DNA from: an uncultured Eubacteriales bacterium
GTDB taxonomy: Bacteria > Bacillota > Clostridia > Christensenellales > Borkfalkiaceae
Direction of reading: 5' to 3'
Assembly (NCBI GenBank): GCA_902797515.1
Contig: CADBSX010000260.1
Location: forward strand, 1 to 7,848
DNA: 7,848 nt
The first letter of the stretch is position 1. Every line of letters starts with the position of its first letter. Positions 1 through 6,032 of this stretch are shown in pieces. The notes beneath the pieces were generated by a model. It was not told the DNA's origin, did no database searches, and worked only from the letters and a program-made list of their open reading frames with translations. A program made the position numbers and the translations under genes.

Positions 1-210
1 AAGGCGGGCAAGACCAGACATATGGGCATCCGTCCGACGGTCAGAGGTTCGGTCATGAACCCGTGCGATCACCCGCACGGCGGCGGCGAAGGACGTTCTC
101 CGATAGGACATGCGGGCCCGCTCACTCCGTGGGGCAAACCGGCTCTCGGCTACAAGACGAGAAAGAAGAACAAAAAGACCAACAAATTCATTATAAAGAG
201 AGTAAATTAA
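1..210 (+). CDS. rplB: 50S ribosomal protein L2, C-terminal part (5' end outside window)
   Basis: L2 binds 23S rRNA, lies close to the peptidyl transferase centre and helps join the subunits. Only the last 69 codons are present, open from base 1 and ending in TAA at 208-210; the full protein is usually about 275 aa. The fragment holds the L2 hallmark: [11 protein letters not shown] followed by [10 protein letters not shown] (fragment residues 11-32), the loop with the conserved histidine near the catalytic centre. A Lys/Arg-rich C-terminal tail follows, ending FIIKRVN. The RHMG just before RPTVRG, where many bacteria have RWLG, is a form I associate with Clostridia. It is the fourth gene of the S10 operon, so rpsJ, rplC, rplD and rplW would be expected upstream. 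The stop codon is fused to the rpsS Shine-Dalgarno. Identity is certain; the start cannot be assigned. Confidence 0.97.
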   Translation, partial: KAGKTRHMGIRPTVRGSVMNPCDHPHGGGEGRSPIGHAGPLTPWGKPALGYKTRKKNKKTNKFIIKRVN

Positions 211-223
211 GGAGAGTATAGAT

Positions 224-493
224 ATGAGCAGAAGCGTAAAGAAAGGGCCTTACGTACAGCCTAAATTGCTTGCGAGGATCGAGGCTTTGAACGCGGAAAA
301 CAAAAAGACCGTGCTTAAAACCTGGTCGAGAAGTTCGACTATATTCCCTCAGATGGTCGGACACACGATAGCCGTACACGACGGAAGAAAACACGTTCCC
401 GTATATATAACCGAAGATATGGTAGGTTGCAAACTCGGCGAGTTCGCGCCGACCAGAACGTTCAAGGGCCACGCCGGCTCGAAGACGAGTTGA
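224..493 (+). CDS. rpsS: 30S ribosomal protein S19
   Basis: S19 binds 16S rRNA in the head of the small subunit with S13 and takes part in the A-site bridge to the large subunit. The 89 residues are slightly shorter than the usual 92-93. The start [10 protein letters not shown] and the signature region [17 protein letters not shown] then [14 protein letters not shown] (about residues 52-83) are diagnostic. ATG 224 is preceded by AAGGAGAG at 209-216, with about 7 nt spacing, and this site overlaps the rplB stop codon, which suggests translational coupling. The gene ends with TGA, one of three TGA stops here, which argues against a TGA-reassigned code. Nothing unusual in the protein. Confidence 0.98.
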   Translation: MSRSVKKGPYVQPKLLARIEALNAENKKTVLKTWSRSSTIFPQMVGHTIAVHDGRKHVPVYITEDMVGCKLGEFAPTRTFKGHAGSKTS

Positions 494-513
494 GTGGAGG
501 GATATAGAAGATC
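494..513 (+). promoter_or_regulatory. Shine-Dalgarno region deciding the rplV start
   Basis: The only strong purine motif is GGAGG at 496-500, 13 nt before ATG 514, longer spacing than at the other junctions. A weak GAAG lies at 507-510. An in-frame TAG at 505-507 rules out any start further upstream. The alternative in-frame ATG at 526 is still further from the motif, so 514 is preferred. The unusual spacing could lower initiation, or part of the gap could be folded. Confidence 0.55.
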
Positions 514-900
514 ATGGCTACTAATATGAAAAAGAAAACTCAAAGGATCGCGGAAAACAAGGACACGAGACCTAAGGCGATAGCGAAATACGTGAGGATC
601 TCCCCGTATAAGGTAAGAGTCGTGCTCGACCTTATAAGAGGAAAGAGCGTAAACGAAGCGGTCGCGATCCTCGAAAACGTATCCAAAGCGGGAGCGCTTC
701 CCGTAAAGAAAGTCGTCCTTTCGGCGGCGGCGAACGCGGAACACAATCTTTCGATGAATCCCGCGGACCTCAAAGTCGCGGAGTGCTACGCGGATCAGGG
801 GCCGACGCTTAAAAGAATGCAGCCTATGGCTCACGGCAGGGGTTTCAGAATACTGAAAAGGACCAGCCATATCACCGTCGTTCTCGACGTGATGAAGTAA
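514..900 (+). CDS. rplV: 50S ribosomal protein L22 with N-terminal extension
   Basis: L22 binds 23S rRNA early in assembly and sends a long beta-hairpin into the peptide exit tunnel, opposite L4. The globular part is clear ([21 protein letters not shown], about residues 24-44; ANAEHN at 73-78), as is the hairpin (GPTLKR at 96-101, GR at 108-109, [11 protein letters not shown] at 113-123). The length of 128 aa exceeds the usual 110-115 because about 17 Lys/Thr-rich residues precede the family start. At the hairpin tip, the family form ...KRxxPRAKGR... reads [10 protein letters not shown] here, so two normally basic positions are Met105 and His107; the Met-Lys-Arg class segment before it is present as LKR. 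Start ATG 514 is limited by an in-frame stop at 505; ATG 526 is a weaker alternative. Identity is certain, the exact start less so. Confidence 0.96.
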   Translation: MATNMKKKTQRIAENKDTRPKAIAKYVRISPYKVRVVLDLIRGKSVNEAVAILENVSKAGALPVKKVVLSAAANAEHNLSMNPADLKVAECYADQGPTLKRMQPMAHGRGFRILKRTSHITVVLDVMK

Positions 901-910
901 GGAGGACGTT

Positions 911-1570
911 ATGGGACAGAAAGTTAATCCACACGGTTTAAGAGTAGGAATAATAAAAGGCTGGAATACGCAGTGGTATGCGGATAAGAAGGAATTCGGC
1001 GCATACGTAAAGGAAGACCACGACATAAGGGACTTCATAAAGAACAAATATTACGAATCGGCTATTTCCAAGATACTTATCGAAAGGGCGGCGGGCAAGA
1101 TCGCGATAACCATCAATACCGCGAGACCGGGCGTTCTTATCGGAAAAGCGGGCGCGGAAATAGAGGTTATGAAGAAAAACCTTTCCAAAATAACGGGCGG
1201 CAAGCAGATTTCCGTAAACATCACGGAGATCAAAAAGCCCGACTGCGACGCGCAACTCGTCGCGGAGTCGATCGCCGCTCAACTTGAAAAGAGAGCGTCT
1301 TTCAGAAGAAGTATGAAACAGGCTATTTCGAGGTCTATGAGAGCCGGCGTCAAGGGCATAAAGATCATGTGCGGCGGAAGGCTCGACGGAGCGGAAATAG
1401 CGAGAAGCGAAACTTATCACGAGGGATCCATCCCCTTGCAGACTCTTCGCGCGGACATCGAATACGGTATAGCGACCGCGCATACCACTTTCGGCGCGAT
1501 CGGCGTAAAGGTATGGATATATAAGGGCGAGATCCTCGGAGAAATGAGAAGAGAAGGAGGCGAGGCTTAA
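911..1570 (+). CDS. rpsC: 30S ribosomal protein S3
   Basis: S3 sits at the mRNA entry channel of the small subunit and, with S4 and S5, helps unwind incoming mRNA. Its 219 residues match the usual 210-235. The start [18 protein letters not shown] is canonical. A type-2 KH domain spans about residues 39-107, with the GxxG loop GKAG at 78-81. Basic residues Arg132, Arg133 and Lys136 correspond to the entry-channel helicase residues known from E. coli. The C-terminal signature ([20 protein letters not shown], 148-167, through [10 protein letters not shown], about 198-207) is intact. ATG 911 follows AAGGAGGA at 899-906, which overlaps the rplV stop. The last codons also carry the AAGGAGG that serves rplP, so the two are probably coupled. 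Confidence 0.98.
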   Translation: MGQKVNPHGLRVGIIKGWNTQWYADKKEFGAYVKEDHDIRDFIKNKYYESAISKILIERAAGKIAITINTARPGVLIGKAGAEIEVMKKNLSKITGGKQISVNITEIKKPDCDAQLVAESIAAQLEKRASFRRSMKQAISRSMRAGVKGIKIMCGGRLDGAEIARSETYHEGSIPLQTLRADIEYGIATAHTTFGAIGVKVWIYKGEILGEMRREGGEA

Positions 1571-1571
1571 T

Positions 1572-2000
1572 ATGTTGATGCCAAAGAGAGTCAAGAGAAG
1601 AAAACAGCACCGCGGCAGAATGACAGGCAAAGTCACCAAAGGCAATAAGATAGCCTACGGCGATTACGCGCTCGTCGCCGACGGATCGGCATGGATCTCT
1701 TCCAACCAGATAGAGGCCGCGAGAATCGCGATGACGAGATACGTAAAGCGCGGCGGACAGGTTTGGATAGATATATTCCCGCACAAGCCGATCACGAAGA
1801 AACCTGCGGAAACCAGAATGGGATCCGGAAAAGGTTCCGTCGAATATTGGGTCGCGGTCGTAAAGCCGGGCAGAGTCCTGTTTGAAATGGCGGGCGTGGA
1901 CGAATCGGTCGCGAGAGAGGCTATGCGTCTCGCGGGATACAAACTTCCTATCAAGACGAAGTTTATAAAGAAAGAAAACGCAGAAGGAGTTGAAGGTTAA
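1572..2000 (+). CDS. rplP: 50S ribosomal protein L16
   Basis: L16 is a late-assembling large-subunit protein that organises the A-site region and contacts the CCA end of tRNA. It has 142 residues (usual 136-147). Diagnostic parts are the start [17 protein letters not shown], the segment [11 protein letters not shown], and [25 protein letters not shown] at about 82-106. Arg82 lies where E. coli L16 is hydroxylated by a JmjC-type oxygenase, though no such enzyme is visible in the window. ATG 1572 begins one base after the rpsC stop, and its AAGGAGG (1554-1560) lies inside rpsC. The second Met (1578) is less likely because bacterial L16 normally begins MLMPKR. The C-terminus ends in a short acidic tail (ENAEGVEG). 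Confidence 0.98.
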   Translation: MLMPKRVKRRKQHRGRMTGKVTKGNKIAYGDYALVADGSAWISSNQIEAARIAMTRYVKRGGQVWIDIFPHKPITKKPAETRMGSGKGSVEYWVAVVKPGRVLFEMAGVDESVAREAMRLAGYKLPIKTKFIKKENAEGVEG

Positions 2001-2001
2001 A
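1984..2001 (+). promoter_or_regulatory. Ribosome binding region for rpmC inside the end of rplP
   Basis: AAGGAG at 1984-1989 lies within the rplP coding sequence. A TTG at 1990-1992 is in frame with rpmC but touches the motif with no spacer, so it cannot use it. ATG 2002 is 12 nt away, and a weaker GAAGG at 1992-1996 gives 5 nt spacing. This, together with the family start MKAxEI, puts the rpmC start at 2002 and not at 1990. Confidence 0.6.
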
Positions 2002-2211
2002 ATGAAAGCGCAGGAAATTCACGGAATGTCCAACGACGAACTTATAACCAAGTTGGCGGATCTCAAAGAAGAACTCTTTAACCTTCGTTTCCGTCACGCG
2101 ACCGGTCAACTCGAAAATCCGAACGTAATAAGCGCGACCAAAAAGGATATAGCGAGAGTAAAGACCGAAATGCGCGCGAGAGAGATCGCGAGCGCAAAAG
2201 CGGAGGGCTAA
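2002..2211 (+). CDS. rpmC: 50S ribosomal protein L29
   Basis: L29 is a small two-helix protein at the rim of the peptide exit tunnel, next to L23, where it forms part of the docking platform for trigger factor, signal recognition particle and SecY. The 69 residues match the family (63-72). The start MKAQEIHGMSNDEL, the central DLKEELFNLRFRHATGQLENP (about residues 23-43) and KKDIARVKTEMRAREI are typical of Gram-positive L29. A four-residue-longer version from TTG 1990 is possible but would overlap rplP and have no usable ribosome binding spacing. One base separates it from the rplP stop, and its tail carries the GGAGG for rpsQ. The run of tightly packed genes rpsC to rpsQ points to coupled translation. 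Confidence 0.96.
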   Translation: MKAQEIHGMSNDELITKLADLKEELFNLRFRHATGQLENPNVISATKKDIARVKTEMRAREIASAKAEG

Positions 2212-2214
2212 AAG

Positions 2215-2469
2215 ATGGAAAGAAATTTGAGAAAAGAAAGAGTCGGGCTCGTGACGTCCGACAAGATGGATAAGACGGTAGTCGTTACCGTCGAGCAGAG
2301 AGCGATGCATCCGTTGTATAAAAAGACGGTCGTTTCGTCTAAAAAATACAAGGCTCACGACGAAAACAACGAGTGCGGCGTAGGCGACAAGGTAAGAATA
2401 GTCGAAACCAGAAAACTTTCCAAAGACAAGAATTGGAGAGTCGCCGAAATAATAGAAAAGGCTAAATAA
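2215..2469 (+). CDS. rpsQ: 30S ribosomal protein S17
   Basis: S17 is a primary 16S rRNA-binding protein with an OB fold, located in the body of the small subunit and needed early in assembly. The 84 residues are the normal size. Family features include [25 protein letters not shown] (residues 2-26), HPLYKKTV followed by [12 protein letters not shown] (about 32-54), and the [20 protein letters not shown] block (about 57-76). ATG 2215 starts 3 nt after the rpmC stop; its GGAGG (2202-2206) lies inside the end of rpmC. In E. coli this is the last gene of the S10 operon, but only 19 nt separate it from rplN here. Nothing unusual in the protein. Confidence 0.98.
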   Translation: MERNLRKERVGLVTSDKMDKTVVVTVEQRAMHPLYKKTVVSSKKYKAHDENNECGVGDKVRIVETRKLSKDKNWRVAEIIEKAK

Positions 2470-2488
2470 TATCGGGAGGAGCAGTTAA

Positions 2489-2857
2489 ATGATACAACCA
2501 CAGACGAGATTGAAAGTGGCTGACAACTCCGGCGCGAAAGAAATAATGTGCATAAGAGTTCTCGGCGGATCTTTCAGAAAGACGGGGAATATCGGCGACG
2601 TAATAGTTGCCAGCGTAAAGACGGCTACACCCGGGGGCGCGGTCAAGAAAGGCGACGTCGTAAAAGCGGTAATAGTAAGGAGTTCCAAAGGACTTCGCCG
2701 CGGAGACGGAACGCATATCAGATTCGACGATAACGCCGCGGTCATAATCGACAATCAGAAACAGCCGAGAGGCACGCGTATTTTCGGACCTGTCGCGAGA
2801 GAACTCCGCGAAAAGGATTATATGAAAATAATATCGCTTGCGCCGGAAGTGCTTTAA
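2489..2857 (+). CDS. rplN: 50S ribosomal protein L14
   Basis: L14 binds 23S rRNA on the interface side of the large subunit and forms bridges to 16S rRNA; it is also the docking site for the silencing factor RsfS. The length of 122 aa is exactly the family norm. The family signature is complete at residues 60-86: AVIVR, then [20 protein letters not shown]. The start [18 protein letters not shown] is canonical, and the C-terminus has the usual [10 protein letters not shown] and [13 protein letters not shown] 2489 has GGAGGA at 2475-2480, about 8 nt away. In E. coli a separate spc promoter precedes this gene; there is no room for one in the 19-nt gap here. Confidence 0.98.
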   Translation: MIQPQTRLKVADNSGAKEIMCIRVLGGSFRKTGNIGDVIVASVKTATPGGAVKKGDVVKAVIVRSSKGLRRGDGTHIRFDDNAAVIIDNQKQPRGTRIFGPVARELREKDYMKIISLAPEVL

Positions 2858-2869
2858 GGAGAACGGAAT

Positions 2870-3328
2870 ATGAAAGTTAAAAAGAACGATACCGTTTTAG
2901 TGATTACCGGAAAAGACGCGGGAAAGACGGGCAAAGTAATTTTCGCCGCTCCCGCGGACAACAAGGTCAAAGTTGACGGTGTAAACGTACAGAAGAGAAG
3001 TAAAAAAGCGAGGAGCGCGAACGAAACGAGCGCGATAGTTCCGCAGGTCGGCGCGATCGACGCGTCGAACGTAATGGTGGTATGCCCGAAGTGCGACAAA
3101 GCGACGAGAGTCGCGTACAAGATCGTTGACGGCAAGAAGGTAAGAGTCTGCAAGAAGTGCGGCGCGGCGTTAGACAGCGCGCCCGAGGCGAAGAAAGCGG
3201 CTAAAAAGGCAGGCGAAGAAAAGACGGCTGCGAAGAAGACCGCGAAAAAAGCGGCGGACGCAGACGCTCCGAAGAAGAGAACCAAAAAGACCGAAAAGGT
3301 CGAAGAAACGGCTGAAAAGGCTGAATAA
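2870..3328 (+). CDS. rplX: 50S ribosomal protein L24 with zinc ribbon and Lys/Ala-rich C-terminal tail
   Basis: L24 initiates large-subunit assembly by binding 23S rRNA and lies at the rim of the peptide exit tunnel. Residues 1-102 are a normal L24: the KOW segment is DTVLVITGKDAGKTGKV (7-23), then VDGVNVQKRSKK (35-46). A CPKC pair (Cys72, Cys75) and a CKKC pair (Cys94, Cys97) flank KIVDGKKVRV, the four-Cys zinc-ribbon form known in many L24 proteins. Residues 103-152 are an extra, apparently disordered tail rich in AAKK/TAKK-like units: 15 Lys, 14 Ala, 10 Glu/Asp. The usual length is about 100-110 aa. The tail is in frame with no sign of frameshift, and the stop codon is fused to the rplE Shine-Dalgarno. 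ATG 2870 is preceded by AAGGAG at 2856-2861. The identity is certain; the tail's function is unknown. Confidence 0.97.
   Translation: MKVKKNDTVLVITGKDAGKTGKVIFAAPADNKVKVDGVNVQKRSKKARSANETSAIVPQVGAIDASNVMVVCPKCDKATRVAYKIVDGKKVRVCKKCGAALDSAPEAKKAAKKAGEEKTAAKKTAKKAADADAPKKRTKKTEKVEETAEKAE
3176..3325 (+). repeat. Low-complexity AAKK-type coding repeat (L24 tail)
   Basis: The last 50 codons of rplX are built of degenerate Ala-Ala-Lys-Lys, Thr-Ala-Lys-Lys and Thr-Glu-Lys units encoded by mixed synonymous codons (gcg/gct/gca, aag/aaa). The codons vary between units, so this is not a recent exact tandem duplication. The purine-rich DNA could still change in length by slippage. Confidence 0.7.
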
Positions 3329-3339
3329 GGAGATAAAAA

Positions 3340-3936
3340 ATGGCAGACAAAAAGACTCAGGTTGCTAAGGAAACTGCAACCGATTCCAAGTATGTTAGCA
3401 GAAAGAGAGCGTTGTACGAGCAGGAAGTCGTGCCGTATCTTATGAACAAATTCGGTTATAAGAACGTCAATCAATGCCCGAAACTCGTTAAAATAACGAT
3501 AAACAACGGCCTCGGCGACAGCAAGGATAACGCGAAGAGCGTACAACTCGCTCAGCAGGAACTTGCGTTAATTGCCGGACAGAAGCCCGTTCTCACGAAG
3601 GCTAAAAAGTCGGTCGCGAGTTTCAAAGTCAGAGAAGGGATGAACGTAGGTATCAAAGTAACTTTAAGGCAGGACAGAATGTACGAGTTTTTCGATAAAC
3701 TCGTTTCCATCGCCCTTCCGAGAGTAAGGGATTTCAGGGGCGTTCCCTCGAAGTCGTTCGACGGCAGAGGAAACTACGCCATGGGCGTCAAGGAACAACT
3801 TATTTTCCCCGAGATCCAATACGATCAGGTCGAAAAAGTGAGAGGTTTCGATATTTGCATCGTCACCACCGCCAAAACCGACGAGGAAGCGCGCGAACTT
3901 TTAAGGGCTATGGGAATGCCTTTCAAAGCAAATTAA
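3340..3936 (+). CDS. rplE: 50S ribosomal protein L5 with N-terminal extension
   Basis: L5 binds 5S rRNA and forms the central protuberance with L18, touching P-site tRNA and S13. The family core is unmistakable: [10 protein letters not shown] (31-40), [35 protein letters not shown], then [21 protein letters not shown] and [14 protein letters not shown], ending MGMPFKAN. At 198 aa it is longer than the usual 179-180 because about 18 hydrophilic residues ([18 protein letters not shown]) precede the family start. The start is well supported: AAGGAG at 3327-3332 lies 7 nt before ATG 3340, and the next in-frame Met is within the core at about residue 35. In E. coli the S8 repressor binds mRNA around this gene's start; I do not see a convincing match to that element here. 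Confidence 0.97.
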   Translation: MADKKTQVAKETATDSKYVSRKRALYEQEVVPYLMNKFGYKNVNQCPKLVKITINNGLGDSKDNAKSVQLAQQELALIAGQKPVLTKAKKSVASFKVREGMNVGIKVTLRQDRMYEFFDKLVSIALPRVRDFRGVPSKSFDGRGNYAMGVKEQLIFPEIQYDQVEKVRGFDICIVTTAKTDEEARELLRAMGMPFKAN

Positions 3937-3948
3937 GGAGATACGAAA

Positions 3949-4134
3949 ATGGCAAAAGTCGCAATGATAAATAAACAGAAAAAGACGCCGAAATATCCTA
4001 CCAGAGGATATACGAGATGCTCTATCTGCGGAAGACCGCACGCCGTTCTCAGAAAATACGGAGTATGCCGTATCTGTTTCAGAGAATTAGCCTACAAAGG
4101 GGAAATCCCCGGCGTTAAAAAGGCAAGTTGGTAA
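3949..4134 (+). CDS. rpsN: 30S ribosomal protein S14, short zinc-binding (type Z) form
   Basis: S14 binds 16S rRNA in the head of the small subunit, with S3 and S10. This is the 61-residue C+ form (also called rpsZ or rpsN1), distinct from the roughly 89-101-residue zinc-free form. Cys24, Cys27, Cys40 and Cys43 form the CxxC...CxxC zinc knuckle (CSICGRPH and CRICFREL). The C-terminus [14 protein letters not shown] is the family ending. The start [16 protein letters not shown] fits, and AAGGAGA overlaps the rplE stop, about 8 nt before the ATG. The C+ form in the spc position is typical of Gram-positive bacteria and Thermus. A second, zinc-free S14 could exist elsewhere in the genome for zinc starvation, but this window cannot show it. 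Confidence 0.98.
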   Translation: MAKVAMINKQKKTPKYPTRGYTRCSICGRPHAVLRKYGVCRICFRELAYKGEIPGVKKASW

Positions 4135-4149
4135 GGAGGTTATAAGAAG

Positions 4150-4542
4150 ATGACAGATCCTATTGCAGATATGCTCACGCGCATCAGGAACGCTCTCACC
4201 GTCAGACACGAAACGGTCGAGATGCCCGCGTCGAATATGAAGAAAAACATAGCAAAGATACTTCTTGACGAAGGATATATAGCCGGATACGAAGTCGTAG
4301 AGGATGGAGTTCAGGGCAAGATCGTCGTCACTTTGAAGTACGGTCCTAAAGGCGAGAGAGTTATAAACGGACTTAAAAGAGTTTCTAAACCCGGACTTCG
4401 TATATATTCCGGCTGCGAAGAACTTCCGAAAGTTCTCGGCGGTCTCGGTATAGCGATAGTTTCCACGCCTAAGGGAGTAATGACCGACAAAGAGGCAAGA
4501 AAACAGAACCACGGCGGCGAAGTTCTTGCTTACGTCTGGTAA
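4150..4542 (+). CDS. rpsH: 30S ribosomal protein S8
   Basis: S8 is a primary binder of the 16S rRNA central domain and, in E. coli, the translational repressor of the spc operon. The 130 residues match the family (about 130-132). Features seen are the start [15 protein letters not shown], the KILLDEGYI segment (about 37-45), [11 protein letters not shown] (about 75-85), and the C-terminal signature [26 protein letters not shown] (about 105-130). ATG 4150 is preceded by AAGGAGGT at 4133-4140, a full 8-base match to the 16S tail with 9 nt spacing, overlapping the rpsN stop. Whether it represses this operon cannot be judged from the sequence; such control is proven mainly in gamma-proteobacteria. 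Confidence 0.98.
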   Translation: MTDPIADMLTRIRNALTVRHETVEMPASNMKKNIAKILLDEGYIAGYEVVEDGVQGKIVVTLKYGPKGERVINGLKRVSKPGLRIYSGCEELPKVLGGLGIAIVSTPKGVMTDKEARKQNHGGEVLAYVW

Positions 4543-4557
4543 GAGGAGGAACGGAAT

Positions 4558-5100
4558 ATGTCAAGAATAGGCAGAGAGCCGGTGAGTTTGCCGGCAGGCG
4601 TAACCGTTACCGCGGAAAACGGACTTCTTACCGTAAAGGGACCGAAAGGCGTCCTTACGCAGGACTACGACGCGGCGAATATCTCTTTCGAAATAGAGCC
4701 GACCGTAGCGCACGTAAAGAGAGCCAACGACCTCGCGCCCGTCAGGGCTAAACACGGATTATACAGAGCTCTTCTCAAAAATATGGTAGTCGGAGTTACC
4801 GACGGCTATGAAAAGGGACTTACCGTGAACGGCGTAGGTTGGAAAGTTTCGCAAAAGGGAAAGGACTTGGATCTTTCCGTAGGTTTCAGCCACAATATAG
4901 TTTTCAGCGCGCCCGAAGGGATAACGCTCACCGCGGTTTCCCCGACGGAAATTTCCGTAAAAGGAATAGACAAAGTCGCAGTCGGACAGGTCGCGGCGAC
5001 CATCAGGGCGATCAGAGAGCCCGAACCTTATCACGGTTACGGTATCGCTTACAAGGGCGAGGTGATCGAGCGTAAGGAAGGCAAGACTGCCGGCAAATAA
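4558..5100 (+). CDS. rplF: 50S ribosomal protein L6, with altered C-terminal signature
   Basis: L6 is a two-domain 23S rRNA-binding protein near the sarcin-ricin loop and the factor-binding region. The 180 residues are the usual size. The start MSRIGREPVSLP, the middle KGLTVNGVGWK (86-96), VGFSHNIVF (108-116) and the end VGQVAATIRAIREPEPY (142-158) are diagnostic. The family's C-terminal signature, normally PEPYKGKGI followed by a basic residue and Tyr, reads PEPYHGYGIAY here: His159, Tyr161 and Ala164 stand where Lys, Lys and Arg/Lys are expected. The reading frame continues normally into GEVIERKEGKT, so this is not a frameshift. GAGGAGGA (4543-4550) precedes ATG 4558. Confidence 0.97.
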   Translation: MSRIGREPVSLPAGVTVTAENGLLTVKGPKGVLTQDYDAANISFEIEPTVAHVKRANDLAPVRAKHGLYRALLKNMVVGVTDGYEKGLTVNGVGWKVSQKGKDLDLSVGFSHNIVFSAPEGITLTAVSPTEISVKGIDKVAVGQVAATIRAIREPEPYHGYGIAYKGEVIERKEGKTAGK

Positions 5101-5113
5101 GGAGTAAAGCGAT

Positions 5114-5482
5114 ATGATAACTAAAATAGATAAAAATACAGACAGAAAGAAGAGGCACGCGAGAGTCAGGGCGAAGATAAGCGGCACCGCCGAATGTCCG
5201 AGACTGTGCGTGTACAGAAGTCTTGCGAACATCTACGCTCAGATAATCGACGACGTAGCGGGGAATACGTTGGTCGCTTGCTCGACCAAAGAGAAGGCCC
5301 TCGCGGGACTTATCGAAGGCAAGAGTAAATCCGAGCAAGCCAAAGTCGTAGGAGAGGAACTCGCCAAAAAGGCGGTCGCCAAAGGAATTGAAAACGTAGT
5401 TTTCGACCGCGGCGGATATCTCTATATCGGCAGAGTGCAGGCATTAGCGGACGGCGCCAGAGAAGGCGGCTTGAAATTCTAA
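5114..5482 (+). CDS. rplR: 50S ribosomal protein L18
   Basis: L18 binds 5S rRNA together with L5 and anchors it in the central protuberance. The 122 residues are standard. Recognisable parts are the basic N-terminus [21 protein letters not shown] (7-27), then [19 protein letters not shown] (about 29-47), the [16 protein letters not shown] segment (about 77-92), and the C-terminal [29 protein letters not shown] 5114 has AAGGAG (5099-5104) overlapping the rplF stop, with about 9 nt spacing. L5 and L18, both 5S binders, lie in the same operon. Nothing unusual. Confidence 0.98.
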   Translation: MITKIDKNTDRKKRHARVRAKISGTAECPRLCVYRSLANIYAQIIDDVAGNTLVACSTKEKALAGLIEGKSKSEQAKVVGEELAKKAVAKGIENVVFDRGGYLYIGRVQALADGAREGGLKF

Positions 5483-5497
5483 GAGGAGGAGCGAAAA

Positions 5498-6019
5498 ATG
5501 GCAAAAGAAAATAACAGACCTCAAAGAAGGCAGGATCGCGACGACGGTCTTTGCAAGAAACTTATAGCCGTCAACCGTATTACGAAAGTAGTAAAGGGCG
5601 GTCGTAAAATGAGATTTTCCGCGCTCGTCGTAGTAGGCGACGAAAACGGCAAGGTCGGATGCGGCAGCGGAAAGGCGAACGAAGTTCCCGAAGCCATCGA
5701 AAAGGCGACCGCGCAGGCGAAAAAAGCCATGCATCCCGTATCCGTCGTTAACGGAACGATCCCGCACTCGGTCATAGCCAAATTCGGAAGAGGACAAATA
5801 ATCCTTTTACCAGCCGAAGAAGGTACCGGAGTTATAGCGGGCGGTCCCGTCCGCGCGGTAATGGAAGCGGTCGGAATAAAGAATATCAGAACCAAATCTC
5901 ACGGAACGAGCAATCCTATAAATATGGTCAAAGCCGTTATAGCGGGCCTCGACGAATTAAAGACGGTCGAACAGGTCGCCGCCCTTCGCGGAAAGTCCGC
6001 CGAAGAGATTTTAGGTTGA
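5498..6019 (+). CDS. rpsE: 30S ribosomal protein S5
   Basis: S5 sits near the mRNA entry channel and the decoding region and affects fidelity and spectinomycin sensitivity. The 173 residues are typical. The N-terminal double-stranded RNA-binding-like domain covers about 17-82, with [24 protein letters not shown] (25-48) holding the spectinomycin-site loop, apparently wild type, and [16 protein letters not shown] (52-67). The C-terminal domain follows with [40 protein letters not shown] and [14 protein letters not shown] 5498 has AGGAGGA at 5484-5490. The gene ends in TGA at 6017-6019, whose last two bases begin the purine-rich GAGGAGGAG site for rpmD. Confidence 0.98.
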   Translation: MAKENNRPQRRQDRDDGLCKKLIAVNRITKVVKGGRKMRFSALVVVGDENGKVGCGSGKANEVPEAIEKATAQAKKAMHPVSVVNGTIPHSVIAKFGRGQIILLPAEEGTGVIAGGPVRAVMEAVGIKNIRTKSHGTSNPINMVKAVIAGLDELKTVEQVAALRGKSAEEILG

Positions 6020-6032
6020 GGAGGAGTTTCAA

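Noticed and set aside
349..1047. 232-codon open frame on the - strand across rpsS, rplV and rpsC
   Set aside because: It crosses three certain genes on the other strand and shows no family features. TAA/TAG/TGA complements are rare in these codon-biased genes, so long antisense frames arise by chance.
938..1645. 235-codon open frame on the - strand across rpsC and rplP
   Set aside because: Antisense shadow of S3 and L16, without a plausible start context or domain.
1990..2001. TTG start four codons upstream for rpmC
   Set aside because: The TTG abuts the AAGGAG motif with zero spacing and would overlap rplP, and the family start MKAxEI matches ATG 2002.
3176..3328. Frameshift or read-through as the origin of the long L24
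   Set aside because: The frame is continuous, codon usage matches the neighbours, and the stop codon is fused to the rplE binding site exactly as at other junctions, so the end of the gene looks native.
3300..3345. S8-type translational repressor site near the rplE start
   Set aside because: I could not find a convincing helix with the internal-loop features of the E. coli element; a covariance search would be needed.
2854..3546. 230-codon open frame on the - strand across rplX and rplE, with a hydrophobic Phe/Ala-rich stretch
   Set aside because: The hydrophobic run is just the reverse complement of the Lys/Ala-rich L24 tail (AAG/AAA read as CTT/TTT), so it mimics a membrane segment; there is no other support.
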